64,000 nt of DNA from Euryodendron excelsum (lineage: Eukaryota; Streptophyta; Magnoliopsida; Ericales; Pentaphylacaceae): the NCBI GenBank assembly GCA_033060915.1, contig CM065394.1:38388501-38452500 (forward strand), read 5' to 3'. Positions 37,429 through 50,240 of the stretch are shown here, in pieces (positions within the stretch are counted from its first letter, which is position 1; every line of letters begins with the position of its first letter). Under the pieces are notes generated by a model, which did no database searches, had not been told where the DNA came from, and was given only the letters and a program-made list of their open reading frames with translations. The position numbers and the translations under genes were made by a program.

Positions 37429-40400
37429 ATGCTTACTCTTTCGTTATCTGAACCCTGTAATTTGGACTTCAGACTGAATGAGCTCCCCCTCCCCATGCCT
37501 TCATTAGGTAATCCAAAAACTCCCACCTTTTTCCTCCAAATTTTTGTTGGATTTTACTCATCTTGAATCTCGCATCTATTTGTTTCTGGGTTTCAGTTTG
37601 CTGGTATGAATCATTTTTCTCAAATTGCCTCTTCTTTGACAGCTGGGTTTTAATGTGTTCCAAGATACATGCTAATTCTGATTTCAGCTTCCTTTGTATA
37701 ATTAAGTGTTCATGGTGATAATTTATCCATGTTAAGTGGTAGAATAGATTATTGCTCACCCTTGTAGTTCTTGTATTGTGTTCGTCTTGCATTTTGCGCT
37801 GTCAACTGTTTCTTTCTGATAATTATTGGGGTGTCATTGACACACTTGTTCTTTTTTTTTTTTTTGGGGCAGATATTGCTACTGCGCATCCCTCGTTCCA
37901 AAATCATATATTTACTCTAAGGGTTCAAACCCTTTTTCATAATAAATTTGTATTTGGCAATGAGAAGAGGTTGGCCTCTGGATGGAAGTCCTTCCAAGTG
38001 CCGAAAAAGGAAAAAAGCTTTGATGCGGGGCACATTGAGATGCAGCGGAGTGTACTCATGATTAGGGCGGTTGCCACCCTAGAACCTAAGTGTTTGGTTC
38101 AAAGCGCTGGTGGATACAAGGGTCACGATAATCTGCAGATGGGTGTTGATTCCAGAAGTACTACAAGGATTCGGCATCAATCTTCAAGTGACGACTCAGA
38201 GGAAGTGAATGAGAGAGAGAAGTTGAGACGAATGAGGATTTCCAAAGCAAACAAAGGGAACACGCCATGGAACAAAGGGAGGAAGCACAGTGCAGGTAAT
38301 CAGATATGCAATTTTACCTAGCTTTTGAATTAATTCTACCATTTGCTTCATTATTGTGGTTTGATATTCCACAAATTTTTAAATTATGTGCAGAAACACT
38401 ACAGCGGATAAGAGAGAGAACTAGGCTTGCAATGCAGGATCCTAAGGTGATGTCATGTAAGAATAATTTACATGAAGCCTTGGAATAACTTGAAAAGGTT
38501 TAGAGTAAATTCAATCCTGTTAGTAATGTCACTTGTCTGCGTTCAGGTTAGGCTTCAAGTAATGACTCAACAACTAGCCTGCCCTACTTAAGTATAGGAT
38601 TTGATATTAACATGTGTTGTACTCATGTCTGCATTTTCCTAATTGTGGCGCTAATGCCAAATTTTAGTCCTGTCCATGAATGAGTTGAGACTTAGTAAAC
38701 TGGTGAGGCTCAGCTCTCCCAGTCATGTCGTGTAAGACCGTGTCTTAGAATTGACATGAGTTCTTTATCATCCCTTAATGCTGGACTTGTTATTGAACAA
38801 AATTTACAATTGCACACAGAGAAGCAAATTGCTACGAAAGACAGTGAAGAAATCTCATTTAAACTATTGATTCATTTTGGCTTGCCTTTGAGTGGGTGTT
38901 TTCCCTTTGACAGCAAACTCGGATCTATTTTGGGCCCACACTGTATGCTTTTGTCTCTTTCCAAAATCACTAGGCAATTTCATAAATTTAAATTACTCTT
39001 GAACACTCTACTAATGGAATTGGCTACTGGTGGAGGGTTGATGAGTAATTACAAGAAACATATAAACGTTGAATGAAATGGCAAATAAAAACACCCAAAA
39101 TAGTGAGGAACAAAGGGAAGTTCTAATTTTTTGTTATTCAGAAAAGTAGTCTCATTTAAGCATTATTCTGTTTGTTCATTCTATTAACAAGATCTGGCTA
39201 CGCAGGTCAAGATGAAGTTAGTTAACCTGGGACATGCTCAGAGGTAGAGTCCTGTGCCATTCTATCGTGATATTTAAAATTTTGCTTCTACCTTTGCTAT
39301 TTTTCTTTTCTATCGTTGAGTTTACATGTACTTGGTCATTCATGAACTTTTTGGGTATTCTACTTGTTTTTAGATTTGCTACTTGACTTTCTGGACAAAC
39401 AGATTTGAGGTTAGATAGGTTCATTCGCTGGGGATGGCTATGGAGTTTGAAGCTTTAGGTTTCCAGATTTATTTGTTGACATTGTTATTTGAAATTGCAT
39501 AGACAGTAAAACTTGTAGCTAGACTTTGAGGCCATGAACAAAGTAGCTTTTATTTCCAGCTTTTAACAGTATATTTTCTCTGTGAATGGATTCTTGTTTC
39601 TGAAGGTGTTAGTGATGACTATTTCTGTATTAAACATTGTTCTTTTGATACCTAATTACTTGAAATTGTCAACTCTTTGGTTGCTACATTTCATGGACTG
39701 CCAAGATATACATACACAAGCTTGGTAGTATAAGTAGAAAGGAGAAATAGAAAATAGGATCATATCCGATATATCAAAGAAGATTGAAAGAGATTTAGTG
39801 GTGATGAATCTGACTATAGCATTAAGGAAAAGTGGAAGAGTATTTTGAGAAGAATATGCAAAACGTGAACTCCATATGATTGGGGGAAAATAACCCTTGA
39901 ATTTGCTATCGTGGATTGGTTATTCATAGGAGTAAAAGATTGAAGAGAATATTTCTTATCAAATTAGCAAATGGATTAGTAGCGGTACTGTTACAATTTT
40001 TGGAGCTTTGTTTGATCAACAAATACCTAGGAAAAGAAAGGACTTCTTTTTTCTGTTTCATTAATTAGGTGCTTGGCATTTCTCTGGCAGGCTCGTAGTA
40101 GAGCCTTCTTAATCCAATAGAAGTTTTGACTTTTTGGCCTTCAATTTGTAATTTTTCCAAGAAACTGTTTTTCACACTTTTCCCCCCTGTTCTTTTATGG
40201 ATTGTGTAGCAAAGAAACAAGGTTCAAAATTGGGGTTGGAGTGCGAATGGGGTGGGAAAGGCGCCGTGAGATGCTGATGGTGCAGGAAACTTGCTACTTT
40301 GAGTGGCAGAATTTAATAGCAGAAGCTTCTAGAAGGGGCTTTGTTGGCGAGGAAGAGCTGCAGTGGGACTCCTATAAGATCTTGGATGAAATACTTGAGC

Positions 40401-42494
40401 AGGAGTGGTTGGAGAGTGTTGAACAAAGAAGAAAAATGGCCAGGCCGAAAGGTAGCAAGAGAGCACCCAAGTCTCTTGACCAAAGGAGGAAAATTTCAGA
40501 GGCCATTTCTGCCAAATGGGCTGATCCTGTAAGGCATACTCTGAGCTTTCAGAATTGTTGAATGTTTTATAATTTCTTCTGTGAGACTCTATGGTGCTAA
40601 TTTGGCACAGCCCATAATGTTGTTGGTTTAATTACTAGTTTACTTTGTTTAAATGTTCGAAGATTGGGGTGATGGGCTGATCCTTTCAAACTCTGGGTTT
40701 TGCTGCCATACCTAGATGGGTGCCCAAATTTTTTCCAGTGCTAACTATTCCCCTTCAATTTCCATATTAAAAAATGGCACACTATAACATGTTCTTGGCT
40801 CAACGTTCTGAGAAACCAATTGTAGAAGTTTAGACCTACTCTGTTTTTGTCTTGTGATACACCAATGAATCTCCATATGTTAGACATAATTCCATAATCA
40901 TGCCAAACTGTCCAAGGGGTAAGTTTTTTTTTTTTTTTGTATATCCCTGCCCAGATCATGTTAGGGTTTGGCCAGAAAAACTGTTTATGCACTCATTCCC
41001 CAATCTGCACCCTGCTAGAGCCTACTTTTTGTTTAAGTTCCATGGCCAACCATTTAATGATTACTTGAGAATATAGAACTATCCAACAATTGGTAAATTG
41101 GACTGAATTTTAGTTTGCCCTTGGGGCGCAAGGCTCACGTGTGACTCATTGGGATAGTTTACATCTTTCATTACATTTGATTGATGGAAAAGGTAGTATT
41201 ATATTTTCCCACTACGTTTCATTAAATTGTAGTGTATCCATTTGACTTCTTTTACATGCTACATTATTTTGTCTAAACCATGTTTTGTTAAAAAAAAGGA
41301 TTTATCTTTTTCCGCTAGGCATACCGTGACAGGGTGTGCTCTGCCCTTTCTAAGTATCATGGAACACCAGTTGGAGTTGGAAGGAAGCCGAGGAGAAGGA
41401 CAAGTGGTGACAGACAACCCAGAACACAGAGTCCCACAAAGAAGAAAGCTAAGGACACGGATAATTCTGCAGGGAATGTGACTAAAAGGCAAAATCCCTC
41501 TACGAGGTTAAGGAGAAGTAATAAACCCCAGTATATGGATCCTTTGGCAAGCTCCAAACTGGAGATGATAAAGAATATTAGAGCGCAGAGAGCAGCTGCA
41601 GAAACCAAGACAGCTGAAGCCATCAAACAAGCAACGTAAGTGCCTATTCTTTTTTAGTTTTTTTGAAAAAGTTGCAAGTCTATATGTCTTGGAGTCAGAA
41701 ACGAATTGGCCCCAGTTGCATATATCTGTTTCTTTTGATTCATGTTGAGTCCTGTTGACATATTAGGCTGGTTTGGGCACATTAGGTACTTCAAGGTTCA
41801 TCTGAGGATTTCTACTTATAGATTTATAACATTCTGCAGGTTATTGATTGCTGAAGCTGAGAAGGCCGCAAAGGCCCTTGAGGCAGCTGCAATGAGAAGC
41901 CCTCTTGCTCAGGCTTCCCTCATTGAAACTAGGAAACTCATAGCCGAAGCAATTCATTCAATTCAATCCATAGAGATGGGACAGATTGATTCTTATGAGA
42001 ATGGTAGATACTCTTCAATTGCCTCAGCGGAACTGGTAAACCATGCCGAGGAGGAAAATAATTCAAGCATTCATGGTCTGAGCCAAACAGATCATGGAGA
42101 AATTAATGGCGTCAAAGCAGTGGAGTCAAGTAAAAATGATATTATGGACTTTGGTTTCGCTGATTTTAACTTCCAGGATTTACTCAATGGTAAAGATGAA
42201 GTTCTGCCCGGAAGCTCCAGAGGCTATGGTTCCCTGAATGGTGTGGAGGAACTTCATCTAGCAGGCACCATTGATTATGGCTTGCCTCCATCGGAGCTGC
42301 ACAGTATAATAAAGCAATCCAGCTTCACAGAGCAACTGAAGCTTGGACCAAATGAGCATAACAGTCATGAAAAGAAGCTGCTATTGAATGGAGCCGAATT
42401 TCAGTCCAGGGATGAGGAAACTCCACCTAATTCAATCACTGTCAGCAAGAAATGGGTTCGTGGGAGGCTGGTTGAAATGGTAGAAGGAGATTAG
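37429..42494 (+). CDS. NUMOD3-motif protein (nuclease-associated modular domain 3), non-catalytic
   Basis: Seven exons: 37429-37507, 37873-38295, 38394-38446, 39206-39243, 40210-40528, 41319-41635, 41840-42494. All junctions are GT-AG and in phase, giving 627 residues. An upstream in-frame TAA (37399-37401) supports this start. A first NUMOD3-like unit (SKANKGNTPWNKGRKHSAE, about 150-168) is followed by an arginine-rich helix. A second is ARPKGSKRAPKSLDQRRKIS at about 275-294, then SAKWADPAYRDRV. An Arg/Lys-rich stretch follows (about 320-350), then an Ala/Glu-rich predicted helix around 410-440 and an acidic tail. NUMOD3 is a DNA-binding module known from homing endonucleases; no GIY-YIG or HNH catalytic motif is seen. 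I recall the Arabidopsis homologue as At1g53800. Nuclear or plastid location is not decidable from the sequence. Confidence 0.88.
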
Positions 42495-42922
42495 GGTAGT
42501 TTGGTTTTGGCCAATTCTTCATTTGTTAGAAGGTAAATTAAGTTACAGTCCACATCTTGTTCCGGGCCATTTTGGCAAGAGAATGTTTCAGTTTCATTTT
42601 TTCGAGTTTCGTAGATCATATTAATGGCCAAACTGTTATGTATCATAATGGTAATGTCCTGGATTACTATAATTCTGGCTAAGTATCACTATAGTTTCTT
42701 TGAATATTTACATTGGGCTTAGGTACAACTAGCTCTGCAATCAAGCTAACAGATTTTGATAGGTTTGTTTCAGATAGGTTGTCTCAGTATGGAAAGAACT
42801 CGATGCGTATGTACGTCTCTATGTATATATAATGTGGGGTGTGTAAAGATGATGCGTACGTCCACAGTCTTGGTGACAGGCCAACTAGCAAAACAAAGAC
42901 TTATTGGAGGGTCCCATTGGCG
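42495..42922. other. 3' region of the NUMOD3 gene
   Basis: Likely 3'UTR for the first 150-250 bp, then unremarkable sequence up to the plastid-like insert. Confidence 0.5.
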
Positions 42923-43016
42923 TGCATCCAGTAGGAATTGAACTTACATCCAGTAGGAATTGAACTTAAAATTCGCCAATTATGAGTTGGACACTTTAAC
43001 CATTAAGGCATCATGC
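42923..43016 (-). pseudogene. trnI-CAU: Plastid-derived trnI-CAU fragment (NUPT), decayed
   Basis: The minus strand reads like plastid tRNA-Ile(CAU). It has an acceptor-like 5' end, TAATGGTTAAAG in the D-arm region, CCAACTCATAATTGGC carrying the CAU anticodon loop, GAATT, and GTTCAATTCCTACTGGATGCA as the T-arm and 3' acceptor. Changes from the plastid form include GGGCGC becoming GGACAC on the plus strand and a damaged 5' acceptor. A 22-bp piece (CATCCAGTAGGAATTGAACTTA on the plus strand) is tandemly duplicated at the tRNA 3' end. The plastid form is recalled from memory. Nuclear expression is not expected. Confidence 0.75.
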
Positions 43017-43337
43017 ATAGCATATATGTGTCCATGTCCTGCATGTCAATAATTTTAGTGGATCGATTATTATACCAAAAATGAAAAAAGAAGTGTGACT
43101 TCGATGTGATTTCAACATTTAGTACTCAAATCATAATATAAGTTATAATCAATTTTTTTAGTAATTATTCAACTGTATTATTGAAAATTTTTGTGTCTAA
43201 AAGTAAAGGGAGAAATGGGTTATAATACTAGTCACTACAGCCACTAGGATGAAAAAAATTCAATAGTAGTATCATATATGTCTATTTTATGACTATTTTT
43301 ACATATTTTGCTTTCCCAACATTAATAATTTATTTAC

Positions 43338-43946
43338 TGTGGGGAAATAACCTCCGGTCCAACCCAATGGGTGAGGTTCAATCCACACAAATTAAAGTTG
43401 GGGCTGCTTGGCAGTCCAAATCAGAAATTAAGGAGAGGCCGGGCTTGACTGCCGACCTCCTCCCCACTGCAGCCCAAATCGCGGAAAGCGGGCCCAAACC
43501 GCTAGCGATCTTCAAGCATTAAATGCAGAGTTAACTTGCATTAAATGAAGAGGTAGCTGCCCACGCGACGTCGACGTACATGTCCGGTCAGCCGGAATCC
43601 CTCGCGACGGTGCGCCAGACTCTGTAAGTCATCAGGCAGCGCCAATAATGATGCCTATCCAGCAGGTCATGAACGCCTGCTGATAGGCCGAGACAAAACA
43701 CACTCCCTCGAAAACTCTATAAATACCCAAAGCATCGAGAACCGGGTATAGACGAAAAAACTCAACTCAGAACATTCATAACTCTTATTGATTCCCATTA
43801 CGATTAAACTTGCTAACTTAATTTTCGGAGTGTGTTCGGCCCATCAAGGGTCGATTCATTCTAATCATCCTTTTTTGCAGGGAGTTTGAATTCATTCATT
43901 TGGGCTTAAGAGTTTGGCCCAGCCTTATCGAAAAATCCCACTTACA
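43338..43946 (+). mobile_element. Solo LTR of a Ty3/gypsy-type or non-autonomous LTR retrotransposon
   Basis: A GC-richer block begins TGTGGGGAAATAACC and ends CCCACTTACA (TG..CA). It is flanked by TTTAC (43333-43337) and ATTAC (43947-43951), a 4/5 match. A TATA box (CTCTATAAATACCC, 43716-43729) is followed by a leader-like segment, as in the promoter half of an LTR. No internal retroelement domain or second LTR is adjacent, so it is most likely a solo LTR left by recombination. It ends about 530 bp upstream of the O-fucosyltransferase-like start and points in the same direction. Confidence 0.72.
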
Positions 43947-43951
43947 ATTAC

Positions 43952-44474
43952 TATTCTAATGAACCCCACTAGACTAAGGAACTAAGCCAAACCCCACTAC
44001 CCAAGGGGTGAAGAACATATAGAATTTGTTAAAACAAAAATGGAAAAAATATATATGTATATATACATATCTTGCCCAAAGAGGGAGCCGGGCCGGGGCA
44101 ACCAGAACCAACTACCAAATATAGTGGAAGTTGGACGTCTAATGTAGTACCCGAACATCAGCGTTGGCCCGTGGAGGGTCGTTTTCTTCCACCGACGGAG
44201 ACAGCTTATCAAATAATTCCTTGCTTCTTACGCTCGGCTAACCACCTCTTCCATTTTCAGATCTTACTACTACTGATCGCTTTCTCTCTCCTACCTAAGG
44301 TACTGCTACATTACATTAGTGTTCGTCTGTGAGAGACAGAAGAGAGAGAGGGTGATGGAGAGATAGAATCGGCGGTGCATCAAACCGCACCAAAACATCT
44401 ATACGTCTCAACTAGCGTCTCTACCATTTCAATTGTCTGTTCCTCCTACTTCTTGGTTCTTGCTGGTGTTATCA
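43952..44474 (+). promoter_or_regulatory. Promoter and 5'UTR region of the O-fucosyltransferase-like gene
   Basis: Between the solo LTR and the start codon. It contains an AT run (about 44048-44070), UTR-like CT/GA-rich sequence near 44270-44360, and no other open frame of note. The transcription start cannot be fixed from the sequence. Confidence 0.35.
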
Positions 44475-47400
44475 ATGGACAGAGAATCATCTTCAGACGA
44501 AGAAGACGATCGACAAAACCTAATTGATCAGAACGAAAGACCAACAACTAAGTCCCCCAAACGCTCGGCCTTCCACATTGATGATGAGTTCAAGGACGGG
44601 ATTGGTAATGCTCGCCGTCTCAGCATCCCCAGTTTCTCCTTCAATAAGAGGTACATCTTCGCCATTTTCCTCCCACTTCTCATCGTCGTCGTCTATTTCA
44701 CCACCGATATCAAAAATTTATTCCAAACTAGTGTTTCCGACTTCAAGTTTGATTCTTCCGTTAATGTTATGCGCGAGTCCGAATTGCGCGCTTTGTTTTT
44801 GTTAAGACAGCAACAATTAGGGCTTTTCAAGTTATGGAACCATACTTTTGTGACTGAATCAAATGCCAATTCCATTTCCAATTCCACCGTAGTTAATTCG
44901 GTGAATTCTACTTCCAATTCCTCGAACTCGAGTCCAGCATTACATGATCCATTTTCACCATTGTCGTCGTCTGTACTGTTTGAAGATTTCAAATCTGCGG
45001 TTCTTAGTCAGATTTCATTGAATAAGCAAATACAACAGGCGCTTTTGTCGTCCCATCAATCAGGGGATTCCTTGGATTTGGCGGATAATGTTACGGATCC
45101 CAGTCTTGGCGGTTATGCCAGTCTTGATAGGTGTCGAAAGATTGATCAGAAGTTGTCTGAAAGGAAAACAATTGAGTGGAAGCCGAGATCGAATAAATAC
45201 TTGTTTGCGATCTGTGTGTCGGGGCAAATGTCCAATCATTTGATTTGTTTAGAGAAGCACATGTTCTTTGCGGCTCTACTCAATCGCATTTTAGTTATTC
45301 CCAGCTCCAAAGTTGATTATGAGTTCAATCATGTGCTAGATATTGATCACATAAATAAATGCTTGGGAAGAAAAGTAGTAGTCACGTTTGAAGAGTTTGC
45401 AGAAGCTAAAAAGAACCACTTGCACATAGACAAGTTCATGTGTTATTTCTCCTTCCCACAGCCTTGTTTTATGGATGATGACCATGTTAAGAAGTTGAAG
45501 TCACTGGGAATTTCAGTGAATAAGCTTGAGGCTGCTTGGGTCGAGGATGTTAAGAAGCCAACAAAAAGAACGATGCAAGATATAACGGCAAAGTTTTCTT
45601 CCAATGACGATGTTATTGCAATCGGAGATGTCTTTTTTGCTGATGTGGAGCAAGATTTGGTGATGCAGCCAGGTGGTCCTCTTGCTCACAAATGCAAGAC
45701 TTTGATTGAGCCTAGTCGTCTTATCATGCTTACAGCACAGCGTTTTATTCAAACATTTTTGGGGGAGAGATTTATTGCTCTTCATTTCCGGCGTCATGGC
45801 TTCTTAAAGTTTTGGTATACCATTCATTTCCCTTATTTCCAGCCTTGATATTTGAAAGTACATTTGCCTAGCATCTCAGGTTTAGTAGTTTAGAAGCTCA
45901 AAAAGCTGTACTTATGCATCATAACTGGTTACAGTTTAACATAATGGGTTTTAATCCTTGTATTTGAAAAACTCTTCTTTAATTGTCGAATGTGATATTA
46001 AGTCGAGTTGATTGTACACAAAAAAACCAAACCCTTGGAAACTGCGAAACCATTAACATTACGGACTTATATGCATCTCCATCTTTGATAGTTGTGTATC
46101 ACCTGTGCTCCTATTTCCCTACCTTTATGCAATATACATCTCTTGCGAGAATTGATTTCTGAGTTTGCTTCACTAGACATAACTGCAAGCTTTTAGAACC
46201 ATGATAACTTTCTTTGTAACATATTGCCATAACTTCTTGAAGACTGAATAATTTGGATCTTCTCGTCCAAAAAATGTTTGGTCATGCATAAATGAAGGCA
46301 TGTTTAACATATCTGTTGTCAGCTTCTGAGCAAGTACAGCAATTGTAGTGCATATTGTGTGTTTGTGTTTCATTTTTGTCCTCACAATCATAACCTTGCA
46401 TCTATCTTCATGCAGATAAAGCTTTGCCTTTAATGTACACCTCTAACTATCCTTTCTTATGTTGTCAGCAATGCTAAAAGCCCAAGTTGCTTTTTTCCTG
46501 TTCCTCAAGCTGCGGACTGCATTGGTCGGGTAGTTGAAAGGGCCAATACACCTGTTATATATCTCTCCACGGATGCTGCAGAAAGCGAAACCAGTTTATT
46601 GCAATCACTAGTTGTATTAAATGGGAAAGCTGTACCACTTGTTAAGCGGCCAGCTCGTAATTCAGCTGAAAAGTGGGATGCTTTGTTATACAGACATGGC
46701 CTTCAGGATGATGCACAGGTCAGTTTATAATGTCTGTGAAATCTCAGATTGCTGATTGTTGTTAAATTTGGGTTCAGTTCATGCTAGATATTGTAGATCT
46801 ATTTCTGGGACAAGGTCGATATGTATCTATATATATACCATGTAAGCTTTTAATCAAAGTATCTTCATTTCCACTTACTGCAATTTTAACTGGGCCATAC
46901 AGATTTCTTTCTCAGTAATTTCTACAAAGGCAGAGAAGTGCCTCTCTAATTGAGTTTACCTTCGGTGAAGTGCAAATAAAAACTTGTTTGTTCCTATGCA
47001 GCGAGATTCTATATGATTGTAGATTTTTCTTTGATGCGAGCAGATGGCAAACAAATAGTCTTCATAGATATGAAAATTGTTTTAAACTTTTTTCTGTATT
47101 TTTTTATTTTTTATAGATAGAAGTCTTCGATGTTTTTTCTTCCTTTCTGATTTTAGGATGTAAGAGTAAAGTGAGCTATTATTTCTGGTGTCCCCGGGGA
47201 CCTTAGCTTGCCAGTTGGATCTTGTATTGTTTTTCATCTAACTTTTTGGATGCTGGTTTGTTTTTCATCTAATTTTAAATGTAAAACTTGCCATGTCTGT
47301 AAAAATGGTACAGTATCATCAATTTTTTCTATCTTCTTCAAAAGAGAGGGTAAGTGCAAGAAGAAAATTTGAGGTACAGAGAGTACATCATAGGAGAAAA

Positions 47401-48998
47401 GCTGAACATTGTGCGAAAATAAAAGGTTTGCAGGTTATACGAAACTGCACCAGAGTAGCAGTTTTGATGTAGAGTTATCAGTGGTGAAACTCCTAGAGAA
47501 AGGGTTGAGAATAGCAATCTGTTAATTGTATGGCAGTCTGTGTAGTGTGGGAGTTTGGCAATGAAATAATGCACCCTTTTCTTTGGTGTTGCAGGAGCCC
47601 GAGGGGTCAACAGTGTCTGGTTGTTTGTTGTACTGCTGTTTTCAGATTGCATTACACATTATCATTGGGGTGGTCTGGGTTTTACGTCAGCAAGACTAGG
47701 GATTTTTGTTTAGCTTAGCTATTGGTCGTGTTGCTTTAGCCATGAGGTAACAAATCCTACTGATAATGAAAATCAAACAGTTTAACCCTAATAATAACAT
47801 GATATGTCCACAATGTATTTAGTGTTATCTACTATATATGTCATCCTTGTGAAGAGGACAGTGGATACACTACACTACCTATGGGTAAATTATTTAATAT
47901 GTGATAGACTTAGGGTACTACAAGATCAATAATAACTGGCATTAATATTTACAAAAAAAATGCCATTATTTTCCACATGCAGCAATGTGTGTGCGGGTAG
48001 TTCAATGTGCATTTCTAATATTACATGTGGTTTATGAAACCATTACATGTTGGACATGCATTTTTTGTGGTTGTGAGTAACGAGTGTGTTTGGTGTGGAG
48101 AATGTTGTTTGAAAACATTGGTCGTAGCTTGTAATTCTGCATATTAGAGGTCTTATACGTTAACTTGATGCTCATGCAGATTTAATCATCATGTTGTTCA
48201 TGTTTCACTTGATTTTTGGTTCACTAGAGCTTCCCATGGACCAATTGTTTTCAAAATTTTGAAATTCTGAATGATAGAGCCATACTAACTAGAATTTCTG
48301 GCCTCATACAATAGTCGTTTCATCTGGAAAGCTGGGGAAATGGAGCTTTTTAACCGGACAGAGGAAAGAATGAGTTAGAAGTAGAGAAATATGTTCAGAT
48401 ATTGATAAGTCTTGGTGTTGGATGATCCCTTAGAAACTCATAAACTCATTCGAAATATACCTCTTCAGCTCTCCTTAGGTTTTCAAACGAGAGATATAGA
48501 GAGAGAGAGAGGGAGAGCAGGAGGTCAGAGGTGCTTCTCCCTGCTCTCATCTCAGAAAATGGTTATGCTATTCGTGCCCTGAGCCCTCAGACAGTCATAG
48601 CTAGAAGGTCAAAGGGCAGTGTTCAAAAGTGGGTACACGCTGCAAATCTAGTTCTGACCTGCTTTATATTTTGGTCATGTAAAATCTTTTGTATTTTTAT
48701 TTTTATTTTATTAAGGTGCCATCCTTGCTGACATTTACTTGGCAATAGTATGTTTTGATAGATATTTTAGTAAGTGATCATTGCCAATATTCTTATTTGA
48801 AATTCAATTTTCATCTTGAAGGTGGAAGCTATGCTGGATAAAACAATTTGTGCAATGTCTTCGGTGTTTATTGGAACCTCAGGATCCACTTTCACAGAGG
48901 ACATTCTTCGGATCCGAAAGGACTGGGGATCCGCCTCACTTTGCGATGAATACCTCTGCCAGGGTGAACTGCCAAATTTTATTGCAGATGATGAGTAA
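44475..48998 (+). CDS. O-fucosyltransferase-like protein, type II membrane (Golgi)
   Basis: Exons 44475-45814, 46469-46718 and 48822-48998 give 588 residues with in-phase GT-AG junctions. Order: an acidic cytosolic N-terminus; one membrane anchor at about 59-77; a Ser/Asn-rich stem with several N-glycosylation sequons (NHT, NST, NSS); and a lumenal GT65-like domain from about 220. Motifs include CVSGQMSNHLICLEKHM, the basic FIALHFRRHGF segment at about 434-444 (the arginine-rich site of this superfamily), CFFPVPQAA, and the C-terminal VFIGTSGSTFTEDI. I recall Arabidopsis relatives as At1g53770 and At1g17270. The product likely transfers fucose from GDP-fucose in the Golgi; acceptor unknown. 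Intron 2 is 2.1 kb. The start is the first ATG in the frame. Confidence 0.9.
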
Positions 48999-50240
48999 AA
49001 GAGATGCAGAGGTTCCTCAGTGGTTATACGGTTTTGCCTTATATTTTGTTCACCTTCGACCCAAAATGGTCCATGTATTCTAGTGTACGATAGTAGCATT
49101 CAGATTTGTGTTCTATACTTCATTTTTTCAAGCCATGGTGCAGCATTATTTGTTGGTTCACTAGGTGTTCTGTTCTGTGAATTCAGCCTCAAACATAAGA
49201 TAGCTCAGTCCATTTGAGAGATGTAGCATTAGTAGAGGTGGCTACTTTCAACAGTTTTTGGATTCCATTTTTTCAAAGGGAAACATTATACTACAGAAGG
49301 AAAATATTGAGTGGTACATTCCAATGCAGAAAGAAATTTTAAGTGGTCCTATTGCCACTGCACGGCAGCCGAAACAAATTATAGGAAAATATTATTTGTA
49401 CAGAAAATTTATACAAAAATTTCACAAGAATGATGTGACAGTAGCAATTAAGTAATTAAAAATTAGTATGGTCAGTGTTTATTTTGAAATTAAAGGCTCT
49501 CATTTTGACAGATGATTTTTTATGAATTCTCTATATAGCATTTTCTTATATTATAAGAGACGAATCAGGATTATTCTTGTTTAAAGTTTATTAAAAAATA
49601 TTTATTATACTCCTAAGCCACATTTAAACATGATTTTAAATTTATTAATTTTGCTAAAGCTTAACTTGAACTTAAGTCGAAAAATTTATATGCACCCACT
49701 AAATAATAAAAAAATAAAGTTTGTGCATTAAATAAAGTTTTTGCATTCAACTTATTTGAATTTGGCTCACGACTAACTTATTTCAATGACTAAACTATTC
49801 GTTGCAAAAATAGTAGACAAAATATATTTTGTACTCTTGCACTTTACACTTAATTTTACTTCAAAACCTTTACCTCATTTTTTTTTTTTATAACAATTAA
49901 CTCTTTACACTTCTATAATGTGAATCTTTTGCTAACCCTTGTTTGAGAAGTGGATGAAAAATGCATACGTGGCAATTCTTTTAGGGACAAAATGGATAAT
50001 TAACTGATTTCTCTGTTTACCTCCTTTTCTCTTTGTAACTCACTATCCCAATTATCGGCCACCCAACTCTTCCCCCATTCCCTCTGGGCACCCCCACCCC
50101 AACCACCAAAACCTTCTTGACCATCCCTCTCGTCAGGCTCGCTACCAAAGCTAGCCCCTTCCTTCAGCCCCTCACCGCCAAATCCAATCCTCCCTTCATC
50201 CTAACCACCCACCACCAAACCCTAATAATTACTCTTTGTT
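48999..50240. other. 3' region of the O-fucosyltransferase-like gene and intergenic DNA
   Basis: The first about 250 bp is likely 3'UTR. An AT-rich segment at 49810-49930 resembles one arm of the foldback element at 2913-3459. Positions 50050-50230 are C-rich on the plus strand, with short codon-like runs that I could not assign. The junction with the retroelement LTR is at about 50240. Confidence 0.45.

Noticed and set aside
41357..41626. Hydrophobic 89-codon minus-strand frame
   Set aside because: Antisense shadow of exon 6 of the NUMOD3 gene, produced by its Lys/Ser/Ala-rich codons.
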